DNA of 16,410 nucleotides, from contig JAGWBF010000014.1 in assembly GCA_021296025.1 (NCBI GenBank), positions 5,594 to 22,003 of the forward strand, read 5' to 3'. This document shows positions 6,871 through 12,991 of this stretch, in pieces (position 1 is the first letter of the stretch; every line of letters starts with the position of its first letter). Made by a program: the position numbers and the translations under genes. The notes beneath the pieces are model-generated. The model was not told the origin of the DNA and ran no database searches. It saw nothing but the letters and a program-made list of their open reading frames with translations. The stretch comes from Dehalococcoidia bacterium (GTDB lineage Bacteria; Chloroflexota; Dehalococcoidia; Lucifugimonadales; JAGWBF01).

Positions 6871-8007
6871 CTAGTCGGAGGTGACGCCAGCAGCCAGTCC
6901 CTTGACCACCGCGCGGTCGAAGTACTTCCGGTCCATCTTCATAGGGCCTCCGGAGCCGCTGCGACGCTCCATGATGATTTCAGACATGATGCTCACCGCC
7001 AGCTCCTCGGGGGTGAGGGCGCCGATATCCAGTCCGATGGGGGCATGGACATCCCTGAGCCGTTCCACCGGTATGCCCTGCTGCACCAGCCTCTGGTAGA
7101 TCATGATGGTCTTGCGCCGGCTCCCAAGGAGACCCACGTACCGGGCAGGGGTGCGCACCGCCGACTCCAAGGCAAGGTCATCGAACCAGTGGCCGCGGGT
7201 AGCTATCAGGATAAATGTGTTGGCGTTGACCGGCACCTGGTCCATCGCCCTGGTGTAGTCGGGCACAACGATGGTGTCTTCCGCTTTGGGGAACCGCTCC
7301 GGGTTGGAGAACTGGGCACGGTCATCCACCACGTAGATGCGGAAGCCCAGCATGAGCGCCAGATCGTAAGTTGCTTTACCCACATGCCCACCCCCCACAA
7401 GCACCAGGGTCGGCGGGGTTGTGAAACCTTCGACGTATATCTCGGCCCCGAGGGTGGTGGCAATGTGCTCGTTGTTCCCCAGGTCGGCAACCCTGCGAGC
7501 GCCCTCCAGGGCTATCTCGTCTAGCGCTGCATCGCCCAAGCCGCCGAAGACCGCTCCATCTTCCTTCAGGAGCAGCTTGGCTCCCTGGATACCTCTGCCG
7601 CCTTCAGCCTTGATCAGAGTCGCCACCGCTACAGGGTTGCCGGTCTCGTAGGCGCCCAGCATGGCATGACCATAGTCCAGGAACTCCTTGGGCTCCCAGA
7701 GGGGTTCCAGGAAGAAGTACATGGTGCCGCCGCAGACCAGGCCGTCCCGGGCGGCGATATCTTCGTTCAACAGGTAGTCCCTGTACTCAGGACCTCCCTT
7801 GCGTCTCAGTATCTCCTTGGCTGCAAACCAGATGTCCCCTTCCACGCACCCCCCACCCAGGGTGCCGACACCGCTGCCATCCTGGCGCACCAGTAGCTTG
7901 GCCCCCGGCTTCTGGGGAGTGGAACCCTTGGTCCTGACCACTGTGGCAAGGACGCAGGGCTGGTCCTGTTCCAGCAGGTTTACGGCTTCTTGTATAGCTT
8001 CTCTCAT
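6871..8007 (-). CDS. XdhC/CoxI-family molybdenum hydroxylase maturation factor
   Basis: 378-residue protein with the two usual parts. The N-terminal XdhC/CoxI domain shows VLATVVRTKGSTPQKPGAKL and GTLGGGCVEGDIW. The C-terminal Rossmann-type domain shows LVLVGGGHVGKATYDLA (about 201-217), VVDDR, an RGHWFDDLALE segment and YVGLLGSRRK, then HAPIGLDIGALTPEELAVSIMSEII near the end. Family members bind molybdenum cofactor, help insert the sulfurated cofactor into xanthine dehydrogenase-type apoenzymes, and are not enzyme subunits. ATG at 8007 is the first in-frame start after an in-frame TAG. The ribosome site is weak (GGA, 6 nt upstream). It heads the run xdhC-mocA-metF-acpS-nnrDE and lies one intergenic island downstream of the hydroxylase operon it probably serves. 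Confidence 0.9.
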   Translation of the reverse strand: MREAIQEAVNLLEQDQPCVLATVVRTKGSTPQKPGAKLLVRQDGSGVGTLGGGCVEGDIWFAAKEILRRKGGPEYRDYLLNEDIAARDGLVCGGTMYFFLEPLWEPKEFLDYGHAMLGAYETGNPVAVATLIKAEGGRGIQGAKLLLKEDGAVFGGLGDAALDEIALEGARRVADLGNNEHIATTLGAEIYVEGFTTPPTLVLVGGGHVGKATYDLALMLGFRIYVVDDRAQFSNPERFPKAEDTIVVPDYTRAMDQVPVNANTFILIATRGHWFDDLALESAVRTPARYVGLLGSRRKTIMIYQRLVQQGIPVERLRDVHAPIGLDIGALTPEELAVSIMSEIIMERRSGSGGPMKMDRKYFDRAVVKGLAAGVTSD

Positions 8008-8037
8008 CGTTCGTCCAAAGGTATCCTATCTACCTCC

Positions 8038-8066
8038 ATGTTACCAGAGCAGGCCCTCAGATTCAA
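8038..8066 (-). promoter_or_regulatory. Possible promoter for the xdhC-mocA-metF-acpS-nnrDE run
   Basis: On the minus strand, TTGAAT (8061-8066) and TAACAT (8038-8043) are separated by 17 bp and lie about 30 bp upstream of the xdhC ATG. Each box matches the sigma70 consensus at four of six positions. The position is right but the boxes are only moderate. Confidence 0.35.
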
Positions 8067-8110
8067 TTTAGGGGCCAACCGTGCCCCCTCTCCGCTGTAG
8101 GGAGCGAGAA

Positions 8111-8144
8111 CCTACCTAGATTCCCCTTTTCGCGGGAATGACGG
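8111..8144 (+). repeat. 34-bp direct repeat, copy 1
   Basis: Begins CCTACCTAGATTCCC and ends GGGAATGACGG. It matches copy 2 (8437-8470) at 31 of 34 positions, with differences at repeat positions 16, 20 and 22. The TTCCC...GGGAA part is itself an imperfect palindrome. Confidence 0.85.
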
Positions 8145-8183
8145 TAAAGATCGCGCTGGGGACAGCCGAGGCCCAGGCTACGC

Positions 8184-8203
8184 CCGGGCTTCCTAAAGCC
8201 CGG
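8184..8203. repeat. Hairpin repeat CCGGGCTT/AAGCCCGG
   Basis: Perfect 8-bp stem CCGGGCTT (8184-8191) and AAGCCCGG (8196-8203) around a 4-nt loop. No U-run follows on either strand, so it reads as a repeat module and not as a standard intrinsic terminator. Confidence 0.6.
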
Positions 8204-8226
8204 CCCTAAGTTATGCCACGCCTTTC

Positions 8227-8255
8227 GTCATTGCGGCGGAGGCCGCAATCCAGGA
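8227..8255 (+). repeat. 29-bp inverted repeat, arm 1
   Basis: Perfect reverse complement of 8335-8363. The arm is itself a hairpin: ATTGCGGC (8230-8237), loop GGAG, GCCGCAAT (8242-8249). The two arms are 79 bp apart and bracket a segment that includes the near-palindrome ATCCCAGTGGGAT (8301-8313). Confidence 0.85.
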
Positions 8256-8334
8256 CGGAGCATTGCCGGCTTCCAGGACGGCTCTATTGTCCCCGTGAGC
8301 ATCCCAGTGGGATGACGGGCCCCCAGCCTGACCT

Positions 8335-8363
8335 TCCTGGATTGCGGCCTCCGCCGCAATGAC
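8335..8363 (-). repeat. 29-bp inverted repeat, arm 2
   Basis: Perfect reverse complement of 8227-8255. Its internal hairpin is ATTGCGGC (8341-8348), loop CTCC, GCCGCAAT (8353-8360). Identity over all 29 bp suggests a recent insertion or active sequence homogenisation (inference). Confidence 0.85.
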
Positions 8364-8436
8364 GGGGCGGCCCTTGGTCAAACCCAACCATTCGTCCTTC
8401 CCGTCCCTCTTTTCGGCGTTCCCGCGAAAGCGGGGA

Positions 8437-8470
8437 CCTACCTAGATTCCCGTTTCCACGGGAATGACGG
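8437..8470 (+). repeat. 34-bp direct repeat, copy 2
   Basis: Same orientation as copy 1 (8111-8144), 31 of 34 identical. It is preceded immediately by the CCCGC-GAAA-GCGGG hairpin (8421-8434). Confidence 0.85.
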
Positions 8471-8549
8471 GGGCGAGGTCTCGTAAAGGTCTCTGTAAGG
8501 GAGAGGGCCGGATGCTCGCTCAACCCGTAGGGCGAGGAGAATTGCGGTC

Positions 8550-8580
8550 AATAGAGAAGGGCGGCCGAGTGGCCGCCCTC
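8550..8580 (-). terminator. Intrinsic-type terminator after the hydroxylase operon
   Basis: On the minus strand, five bases after the stop of the large subunit, a perfect 9-bp stem AGGGCGGCC/GGCCGCCCT (8558-8579) with a 4-nt loop is followed by TCTCTATTG. The stem is strong and the tail moderately U-rich. It separates the structural hydroxylase genes from the downstream xdhC run. Confidence 0.65.
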
Positions 8581-8583
8581 AGC

Positions 8584-10860
8584 CTATTTCCCGTTGCCGT
8601 TGTCCTTCAAGGCCCAAAAGACGTTCTCAGGCGTCATGGGCAGCTTGTTCATCCTCACCCCGGTAGCCTGGTAGATGGCGTTGGCGATGGCTCCCGGCGG
8701 AGGCACGATGGGGACTTCTCCGACGCCCCGTGCTCCATAAGGCCCCTCGGAGGCCGGCTTCTCGATGAGGACCGTGTCGATCATAGGAAGGTCCAGGGCT
8801 GTCGGCATGCGATAGTCCAGGAGAGAGGGATTCCTCATCACCCCTTTTTCGTCGTAGTGATAGTACTCGTACAGGGACCAGCCGATGCCCTGGACGGCTC
8901 CGCCCTGGATCTGGCCCTCCACCTGTACGGGGTTGATGGCGCAGCCCACATCCTGGAAGCAGGTGTAGCGGAGAAGCTTGACCTTACCCGTACCTGGGTC
9001 CACCTCCACATCCGCCACGTTGGCGCCGAAGGTGGGGGCGCTCTGCACCCTGGTGACCGACCCTTCTCCGCAGACCGGGCCGTTGCCCCGGCGCACGCTG
9101 TTGCGGGCCACGTCGAACCAGCCCATTGCCTGCTCGGGGTCTTCCCTCACCCAGAAGCGCCGGTCGGCGTACTCCACATCCTCCGGCTCCACCTTGAGCT
9201 GCTCGGCGGCGTGGGCTTTCATCTGGGATATGGCGCTTTCGGCGGCCCTCTGGATGGCTATGCTCTGGGTCCAGGTGGAGCGGCTGCCGGCGCTGAGGTC
9301 GGTATATGGAGCTGAGTTGGTATCGACCACCCGCACGTTCACATCTTCGATGGGTATCTGTAATTCTTCGGCAGTCATCTGCTTCATGGTCGTGCGAATG
9401 CCGGTGAGGTCCACCTGGCCTGTGGTCACCGTGACGGTTCCGTCGGCGTGGACCATGATTACTGAGCTGGACGTCAGGGTTGCGCCCAGCCAGAAGCCTA
9501 TAGCCAGGCCCCGTCCGCGGTTAGGCCCTTCCAAGGTTGAGGTCCAGCAGGGATGCTTTTCTATTTCGTCCAGCATCTCCGTAAGGCCGATGCTGTTTAA
9601 GGGGCGGTTGTTGGTCATCAGGTCGCCCTCTACCACGGCGTTGTGCTTGCGGAACTGGAGAGGGTCCATCCCGACTTTCTCGGCCACCATGTCCATCACC
9701 GTCTCGACGGCAAACCCCACCGGGGTGCCGCCGGGGGCGCGGTAAGCTTGCACCCTGGGCTTGTTGGTCACCACATCGTAGGCTTCCAGCCTCATGTTTT
9801 CGCACTTGTAGGGGCCGAAGGACACGACCGTGGCACCGGCGATGGGAGAGCCGGGAAACGCGCCGGCATCATAGACCATCCGAACGTAGCAGCCTGTAAT
9901 GGTCCCGTCGTTCTTGGCGCCGACCTTGACCGTCAGGTGGGCGGGGGAGCCGGGGCCGGTGCCCCGGAAAACCTCGTTGCGGTCCATCACCATCTTGACG
10001 GGAGCGCCTCCGCTCTTCTTGGAAAGGAGGATGGCCAAGGGCTCGAGAATGGTGTATATCTTCCCGCCGAACCCGCCGCCGATCTCCATGGGGGTTACGA
10101 TCATCTTGTCCTGGGGGAGGTCCAGCAGGGCGCTGAGCTGTCGCTGGACGTTGTAGGTACCCTGGTTGCTGGTCCAGATGTTGACTGTGCCGTCGCCGTC
10201 CACACGGGCAACGCAGGCCTGGGGCTCAAGGTATCCCTGGTGCACCATGAGGGTATCGTAGGTGTCCTCCACAACGACGTCGGAATCTTTCCACGCCTGC
10301 TCCATGTCTCCCCGCCCGTCTTCCAGGTAGGTAGCCACGTTGCTGGCCTTGGTGGGAGGGTCACCCAGGGTCTTGGTGAACAGGTCTTCGTGCAGCAGGG
10401 CTGCGCTGTCATCCATGGCTGAGACCACGTCCCCCACAGGGGGCAGGGGTTCGTACTCGACCTGAATAAGGCTGGCGGCCTGCTCGGCCACATCCGGGCT
10501 GGTCGCCGCAACGACAGCGACGGTGTGGCCGTCGAACAACGCCTTGTCGTGGGCCATGGTTAGCCTCTGGAGGTCCTTGAGGGCGATCATCAGCTCGCCG
10601 CCGAAGGATGTGGCAGTGTCGCTGGGGACGGGGAGGTCCTTGTGGGTGATCACCGCCTTGACGCCCTCCACCTGCTCAGCCTTGGATGTGTCTATGTTCT
10701 TGATGCGAGCATGGGCGTAGGGACTTCGCAGGGCCTTGGCGTGGAGCATCCCGGACATGTACAGGTCTGCGCCATACTGGGCCCGGCCGGTAACCCGTTC
10801 CAGGGCATCGACCTTTTCGACTGACTGGCCTACGTACTTTCGGTCCTGGACCGTTGCCAT
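8584..10860 (-). CDS. Molybdenum hydroxylase large (molybdopterin) subunit
   Basis: 758-residue catalytic subunit of the xanthine dehydrogenase/aldehyde oxidase/CO dehydrogenase superfamily. The N-terminal a/b hammerhead domain (about 15-140) begins VGQSVEKVDALERVTGRAQYGAD. The molybdopterin part shows GYLEPQA (209-215), the glycine-rich loop GGGFGGK (261-267), QAYRAPGG (371-378), GQVDLTG (481-487), GGAVQGIG (653-660) and GARGVGEVP (709-717), where Glu715 fits the essential catalytic glutamate. The AYRCSFR active-site loop of true CO dehydrogenase (CoxL form I) is absent, so CO is an unlikely substrate. The real substrate (purine, aldehyde, N-heterocycle or aromatic) cannot be told. ATG at 10860 has a very strong ribosome site, GGAGGAG, merged with the stop codon of the preceding gene. 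Last gene of the three-gene operon. Confidence 0.93.
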   Translation of the reverse strand: MATVQDRKYVGQSVEKVDALERVTGRAQYGADLYMSGMLHAKALRSPYAHARIKNIDTSKAEQVEGVKAVITHKDLPVPSDTATSFGGELMIALKDLQRLTMAHDKALFDGHTVAVVAATSPDVAEQAASLIQVEYEPLPPVGDVVSAMDDSAALLHEDLFTKTLGDPPTKASNVATYLEDGRGDMEQAWKDSDVVVEDTYDTLMVHQGYLEPQACVARVDGDGTVNIWTSNQGTYNVQRQLSALLDLPQDKMIVTPMEIGGGFGGKIYTILEPLAILLSKKSGGAPVKMVMDRNEVFRGTGPGSPAHLTVKVGAKNDGTITGCYVRMVYDAGAFPGSPIAGATVVSFGPYKCENMRLEAYDVVTNKPRVQAYRAPGGTPVGFAVETVMDMVAEKVGMDPLQFRKHNAVVEGDLMTNNRPLNSIGLTEMLDEIEKHPCWTSTLEGPNRGRGLAIGFWLGATLTSSSVIMVHADGTVTVTTGQVDLTGIRTTMKQMTAEELQIPIEDVNVRVVDTNSAPYTDLSAGSRSTWTQSIAIQRAAESAISQMKAHAAEQLKVEPEDVEYADRRFWVREDPEQAMGWFDVARNSVRRGNGPVCGEGSVTRVQSAPTFGANVADVEVDPGTGKVKLLRYTCFQDVGCAINPVQVEGQIQGGAVQGIGWSLYEYYHYDEKGVMRNPSLLDYRMPTALDLPMIDTVLIEKPASEGPYGARGVGEVPIVPPPGAIANAIYQATGVRMNKLPMTPENVFWALKDNGNGK

Positions 10861-10869
10861 AGCTCCTCC

Positions 10870-11346
10870 TTACTTCTCGGTAATGGACATTATTGCTTTT
10901 ATGATCTTGTCGTACCCGGTGCAGCGGCACAGGTTCCCGGCAATTCCCGTCCTGAGCTCCGTCTCCGTGGGCTTGGGATGCTTGTCCAGGAAGGCCTTGG
11001 TGGACATTATGAAGCCTGGGGTACAGAAACCGCATTGCAGGGCCCCGTTTTCCATGAAAGCCTGCTGGACGGGGTGGAGCTCGGCCCCGTTGGCCAAGCC
11101 TTCTATGGTCGTCACCTCGTGCCCATCGGCCTCCAACCCCAGGGTCAGGCACGAGTCAACTGCCTGACCATCAATGATGACGGTGCAGGCGCCGCAGTTG
11201 CCGTTGCTGCAACCTTCCTTGGTGCCCGTCAGTCTAAGCTCGTCTCTCAGGACCTCCAGAAGGGTCTGCCACGGCTTTACCAGCATCTCTACTTGTTGCC
11301 CGTTCACTCTGCATTGCAGGGGCGCTTTTCTTATGGTCTGCTCCAC
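10870..11346 (-). CDS. Molybdenum hydroxylase 2x[2Fe-2S] small subunit
   Basis: 158-residue electron-transfer subunit. The N-terminal plant-type ferredoxin domain has Cys46, Cys51, Cys54 (CSNGNCGAC) and Cys66. The C-terminal helical domain has Cys105, Cys108 (CGFCTPG) and Cys140, Cys142 (CRCTGYDKI). All eight cluster ligands are present, and length and spacing are typical of CoxS/XdhC-type small subunits. The start is GTG at 11346 with AAGGAG 5 nt upstream. This ribosome site shares bases with the TAA stop of the FAD subunit gene. It is 9 bp from each neighbour. Confidence 0.94.
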   Translation of the reverse strand: MEQTIRKAPLQCRVNGQQVEMLVKPWQTLLEVLRDELRLTGTKEGCSNGNCGACTVIIDGQAVDSCLTLGLEADGHEVTTIEGLANGAELHPVQQAFMENGALQCGFCTPGFIMSTKAFLDKHPKPTETELRTGIAGNLCRCTGYDKIIKAIMSITEK

Positions 11347-11355
11347 GTCTGCTCC

Positions 11356-12228
11356 TTACATCCCTAGATCTGCAAGACAATGCTCCAGAGTCCTCTGGGT
11401 GAGCACCTTGCACAGCTCTTTGCGATATTCGACGGAACCACGAACGTCGGAAATGGGACTGGTGGCGTTGGGTGTCAGGTCCGAAGCGGCCTTAACCACG
11501 TCCGCAGTCAGCACCTGCCCCTCCAGAGCGGCCTCTGCATCCAGCGCCCTCACTGGCGTCGGGGCCACCGATGCCAGCGCAATTCGGGCCCTAGTGCACC
11601 TCTTGGAGGCGGGGTCCACGGCGATCATACTGGCAGCGCCGGCTACGGCGATATCCATCTCCTCCCTGGGTATGAACCTGAGGTAGCGCCCGCTACTGTT
11701 GGCGGGCGGAGGAGGGACAACTAACTCCAGCAGGAGCTCATCGGCTGCCATGACGTTCTGCCCAGGCCCTGCAAAGAACTCGCCAATGGGCACCTCTCTG
11801 CGCCCGTTGGGTCCCACTACGATGCACTTCGCATCGTAGGTGAGCAGGGGCGGTATGGTGTCGCCCGAGGGGGCCGAATTGCACACGTTCCCGGCGATGC
11901 TGGCCCGGTTCTGTATCTGGGTGGAGCCAATAAGCCCACAGACTTCCTTGATGGACGGGTAGTGCTCCGCCACGGGAGCATACTCCCCGGTGCGGGTGCA
12001 GGAGACCCCGGCCCCAATATACAGCCCTTCGCCCGGAATGTACTCCAGGCGCTGCATATCGGGTATGTTCTTGATGTCCACCACAAGGTTGGGGGTTCTG
12101 CGCCCCACCCTCATCTGGTCCACCAAGTCGGAACCTCCGGCCAGGGCGCGGGCGTTACCGCCTGCTCCGGCCATAGCTTGAACAGCTTCGTCCAGGGTGC
12201 GCGGGGAAACGAAGGCAAAGGGGCGCAC
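11356..12228 (-). CDS. Molybdenum hydroxylase FAD-binding medium subunit
   Basis: 290-residue FAD subunit of the CoxM/XdhB family. It shows the pyrophosphate-binding motif ALAGGSDLVDQM (about 28-39) and the second FAD loop IGSTQIQNRASIAGNVCNSAPSGD (about 100-123), with a C-terminal CO_deh_flav_C-type region (YLRFIPREEMDIAVAGAA). Start choice: a TTG at 12231 and a GTG at 12228 are both in frame. AGGAGGTGAT (the full anti-Shine-Dalgarno complement) ends so that the GTG is 7 nt from AGGAGG and the TTG only 4 nt, so GTG is preferred. First gene of the operon order FAD, FeS, molybdopterin subunit, the same as coxMSL. Product begins MRPFAFVSPRTLDEAV. Confidence 0.92.
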   Translation of the reverse strand: MRPFAFVSPRTLDEAVQAMAGAGGNARALAGGSDLVDQMRVGRRTPNLVVDIKNIPDMQRLEYIPGEGLYIGAGVSCTRTGEYAPVAEHYPSIKEVCGLIGSTQIQNRASIAGNVCNSAPSGDTIPPLLTYDAKCIVVGPNGRREVPIGEFFAGPGQNVMAADELLLELVVPPPPANSSGRYLRFIPREEMDIAVAGAASMIAVDPASKRCTRARIALASVAPTPVRALDAEAALEGQVLTADVVKAASDLTPNATSPISDVRGSVEYRKELCKVLTQRTLEHCLADLGM

Positions 12229-12231
12229 CAA

Positions 12232-12241
12232 TCACCTCCTA
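12232..12241 (-). promoter_or_regulatory. Full-length Shine-Dalgarno site for the FAD subunit gene
   Basis: The minus strand reads AGGAGGTGAT directly before the TTG/GTG start pair, with its last base adjacent to the TTG. It is complementary over ten bases to the usual 3' end of bacterial 16S rRNA. Spacing favours the GTG at 12228. Confidence 0.75.
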
Positions 12242-12260
12242 AGCTAGAGAAATCCTCCCC

Positions 12261-12289
12261 ATTATAAGGGCGGCTGAAGGGCGTGGCAA
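12261..12289 (-). promoter_or_regulatory. Sigma70-type promoter of the molybdenum hydroxylase operon
   Basis: On the minus strand, TTGCCA (12284-12289, 5/6 to consensus) is followed after 17 bp by a perfect TATAAT (12261-12266). Predicted start is near 12254, about 25 nt before the GTG. An inverted repeat, GGGCGT (12279-12284) and ACGCCC (12291-12296), spans the -35 box and could be an operator. Confidence 0.72.
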
Positions 12290-12296
12290 TACGCCC
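12279..12296. promoter_or_regulatory. Inverted repeat over the hydroxylase -35 box, possible operator
   Basis: Perfect 6-bp arms GGGCGT and ACGCCC with a 6-nt centre. It covers the minus-strand -35 box and ends 6 bp before the -35 box of the divergent rpsP promoter. A dimeric regulator bound here could affect both promoters. The regulator is unknown and none is encoded nearby. Confidence 0.4.
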
Positions 12297-12302
12297 CCAG
12301 CG

Positions 12303-12332
12303 TTGACAAGGCTGAGGCTAGGGGCTTACAAT
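12303..12332 (+). promoter_or_regulatory. Sigma70-type promoter of the rpsP operon
   Basis: Perfect TTGACA (12303-12308), 18-bp spacer, then TACAAT (12327-12332, 5/6). Predicted start is near 12339, giving a leader of about 50 nt. Its -35 box is 13 bp from the -35 box of the divergent hydroxylase promoter. Confidence 0.72.
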
Positions 12333-12345
12333 CCCTTGCTAAATA

Positions 12346-12361
12346 GCCTTTGTTAAAAGGC
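12346..12361 (+). promoter_or_regulatory. Small hairpin in the rpsP leader
   Basis: GCCTTT (12346-12351), loop GTTA, AAAGGC (12356-12361). It lies between the predicted transcription start and the GAGGGG ribosome site (12375-12380). It may shape leader stability or translation; no known S16 autoregulatory motif is recognised. Confidence 0.35.
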
Positions 12362-12391
12362 AAGTTGCAGGACAGAGGGGACTACTAATTT

Positions 12392-12649
12392 ATGCTGAGA
12401 ATTCGACTACGCCGCGTCGGTAAGAAGGGCAGGCCCTACTACCGGATCGTGGTCGCCGACTCCCGTGCGCCGAGGGACGGCGCCTTTGTGGACTGGATAG
12501 GACAGTACGATCCCTTGATGGATCCTCCGGCCGTGGTGCTGAACGAAGAAAAGGCTGTCGGCTGGCTGAACAAGGGCGCCCAGCCTTCCGGGCCGGTGCA
12601 GAGAATCTTCAACTGGAACGGAATCTACGAGAAGGCTAAAGCAGCATGA
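12392..12649 (+). CDS. rpsP: 30S ribosomal protein S16
   Basis: 85-residue S16 with the family start MLRIRLRRVGKKGRPYYRIVVADSRAPRDG, then IGQYDPL and the lysine/tryptophan region AVGWLNKGAQPSGPV. Length is typical. S16 binds 16S rRNA early in 30S assembly. ATG at 12392 has GAGGGG 11 nt upstream, slightly longer than ideal spacing. The stop overlaps the next start (ATGA), so khpA translation is coupled. First gene of its operon, with a strong promoter. It is divergent from a catabolic operon, and no ffh lies upstream. Confidence 0.97.
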   Translation: MLRIRLRRVGKKGRPYYRIVVADSRAPRDGAFVDWIGQYDPLMDPPAVVLNEEKAVGWLNKGAQPSGPVQRIFNWNGIYEKAKAA

Positions 12650-12873
12650 AGGAACTGATCGAGTACATCGCCCGGAACTTGGCCAGCCGTCCCGACGACG
12701 TGAAGGTCACCGAAGAGATGGAAGAAGACCGGGTTGTACTTAAGCTCGAGGTCGCGGAAGAGGACAAGGGCAAGATCATCGGCCGGCAGGGCCGGGTCGC
12801 CCAAGCAATGCGCATCCTCCTCCGCGTCTCCGCCGTCAAGAACGGCACCAAGGCTGTGCTGGAGATAGTCTGA
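12646..12873 (+). CDS. khpA: KH-domain RNA-binding protein KhpA (YlqC)
   Basis: 75-residue single KH-domain protein. The nucleic-acid-binding loop GRQG (46-49, within KGKIIGRQGRVAQAMRILLR) is intact. KhpA proteins are small RNA chaperones, often partnered with KhpB/Jag in Gram-positive bacteria, and are usually encoded between rpsP and rimM, as here. Start overlaps the rpsP stop by 4 bp, with GAGAAGG about 10 nt upstream. The size is standard for the family. Confidence 0.94.
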   Translation: MKELIEYIARNLASRPDDVKVTEEMEEDRVVLKLEVAEEDKGKIIGRQGRVAQAMRILLRVSAVKNGTKAVLEIV

Positions 12874-12991
12874 TCCGGCCCTCCTCCCCGGAGCACCTTC
12901 CACCCCCACTCGCAAGACCGCCCATGGTTGCACCCCGATCCCTGCTCCTCATCCCAGCTACGCCGCCCCTTTTCCTCTGGGAGCTTGCCCT
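12874..12991 (+). other. C-rich, G-poor gap between khpA and rimM
   Basis: The 118-bp gap has 59 C but only 21 G on the coding strand, a marked skew compared with the flanking genes. Such C-over-G, weakly structured RNA resembles Rho-loading (rut-like) sequence. No promoter or hairpin with a U-run was seen. GGGAG near its end is the ribosome site for rimM. Confidence 0.4.

Larger units (their letters stand above)
8100..8480. repeat. Palindromic repeat island, no gene
   Basis: The 576-bp interval between xdhC and the hydroxylase operon has no credible gene and is built largely from short repeats. It contains a 34-bp direct repeat (8111-8144 and 8437-8470, three mismatches), a perfect 29-bp inverted repeat (8227-8255 and 8335-8363), an 8-bp-stem hairpin (8184-8203), and a CCCGC-GAAA-GCGGG hairpin (8421-8434). 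The pentamer GACGG recurs at module ends. The pattern resembles REP/MITE-like dispersed elements. No transposase, target-site duplication or coding capacity was recognised. A minus-strand open frame here (8284-8523) is a translation of the repeats. Confidence 0.8.

Noticed and set aside
8100..8480. CRISPR array
   Set aside because: Repeats are few, differ in type and orientation, and are not separated by regular unique spacers; no cas gene is nearby.
8284..8523. Minus-strand open frame of 79 codons in the repeat island
   Set aside because: It is a translation of the palindromic repeats (SRGNGN-type residues), without a ribosome site or conserved domain.
8464..9315. Plus-strand open frames opposite the hydroxylase large subunit (also 8978-9745 and 9643-10422)
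   Set aside because: All are antisense to a well-supported 758-residue enzyme and show no domain of their own.
8584..10860. Aerobic carbon monoxide dehydrogenase (CoxL form I)
   Set aside because: The diagnostic AYRCSFR loop is replaced by QAYRAPGG, so a CO-oxidising role is not supported.
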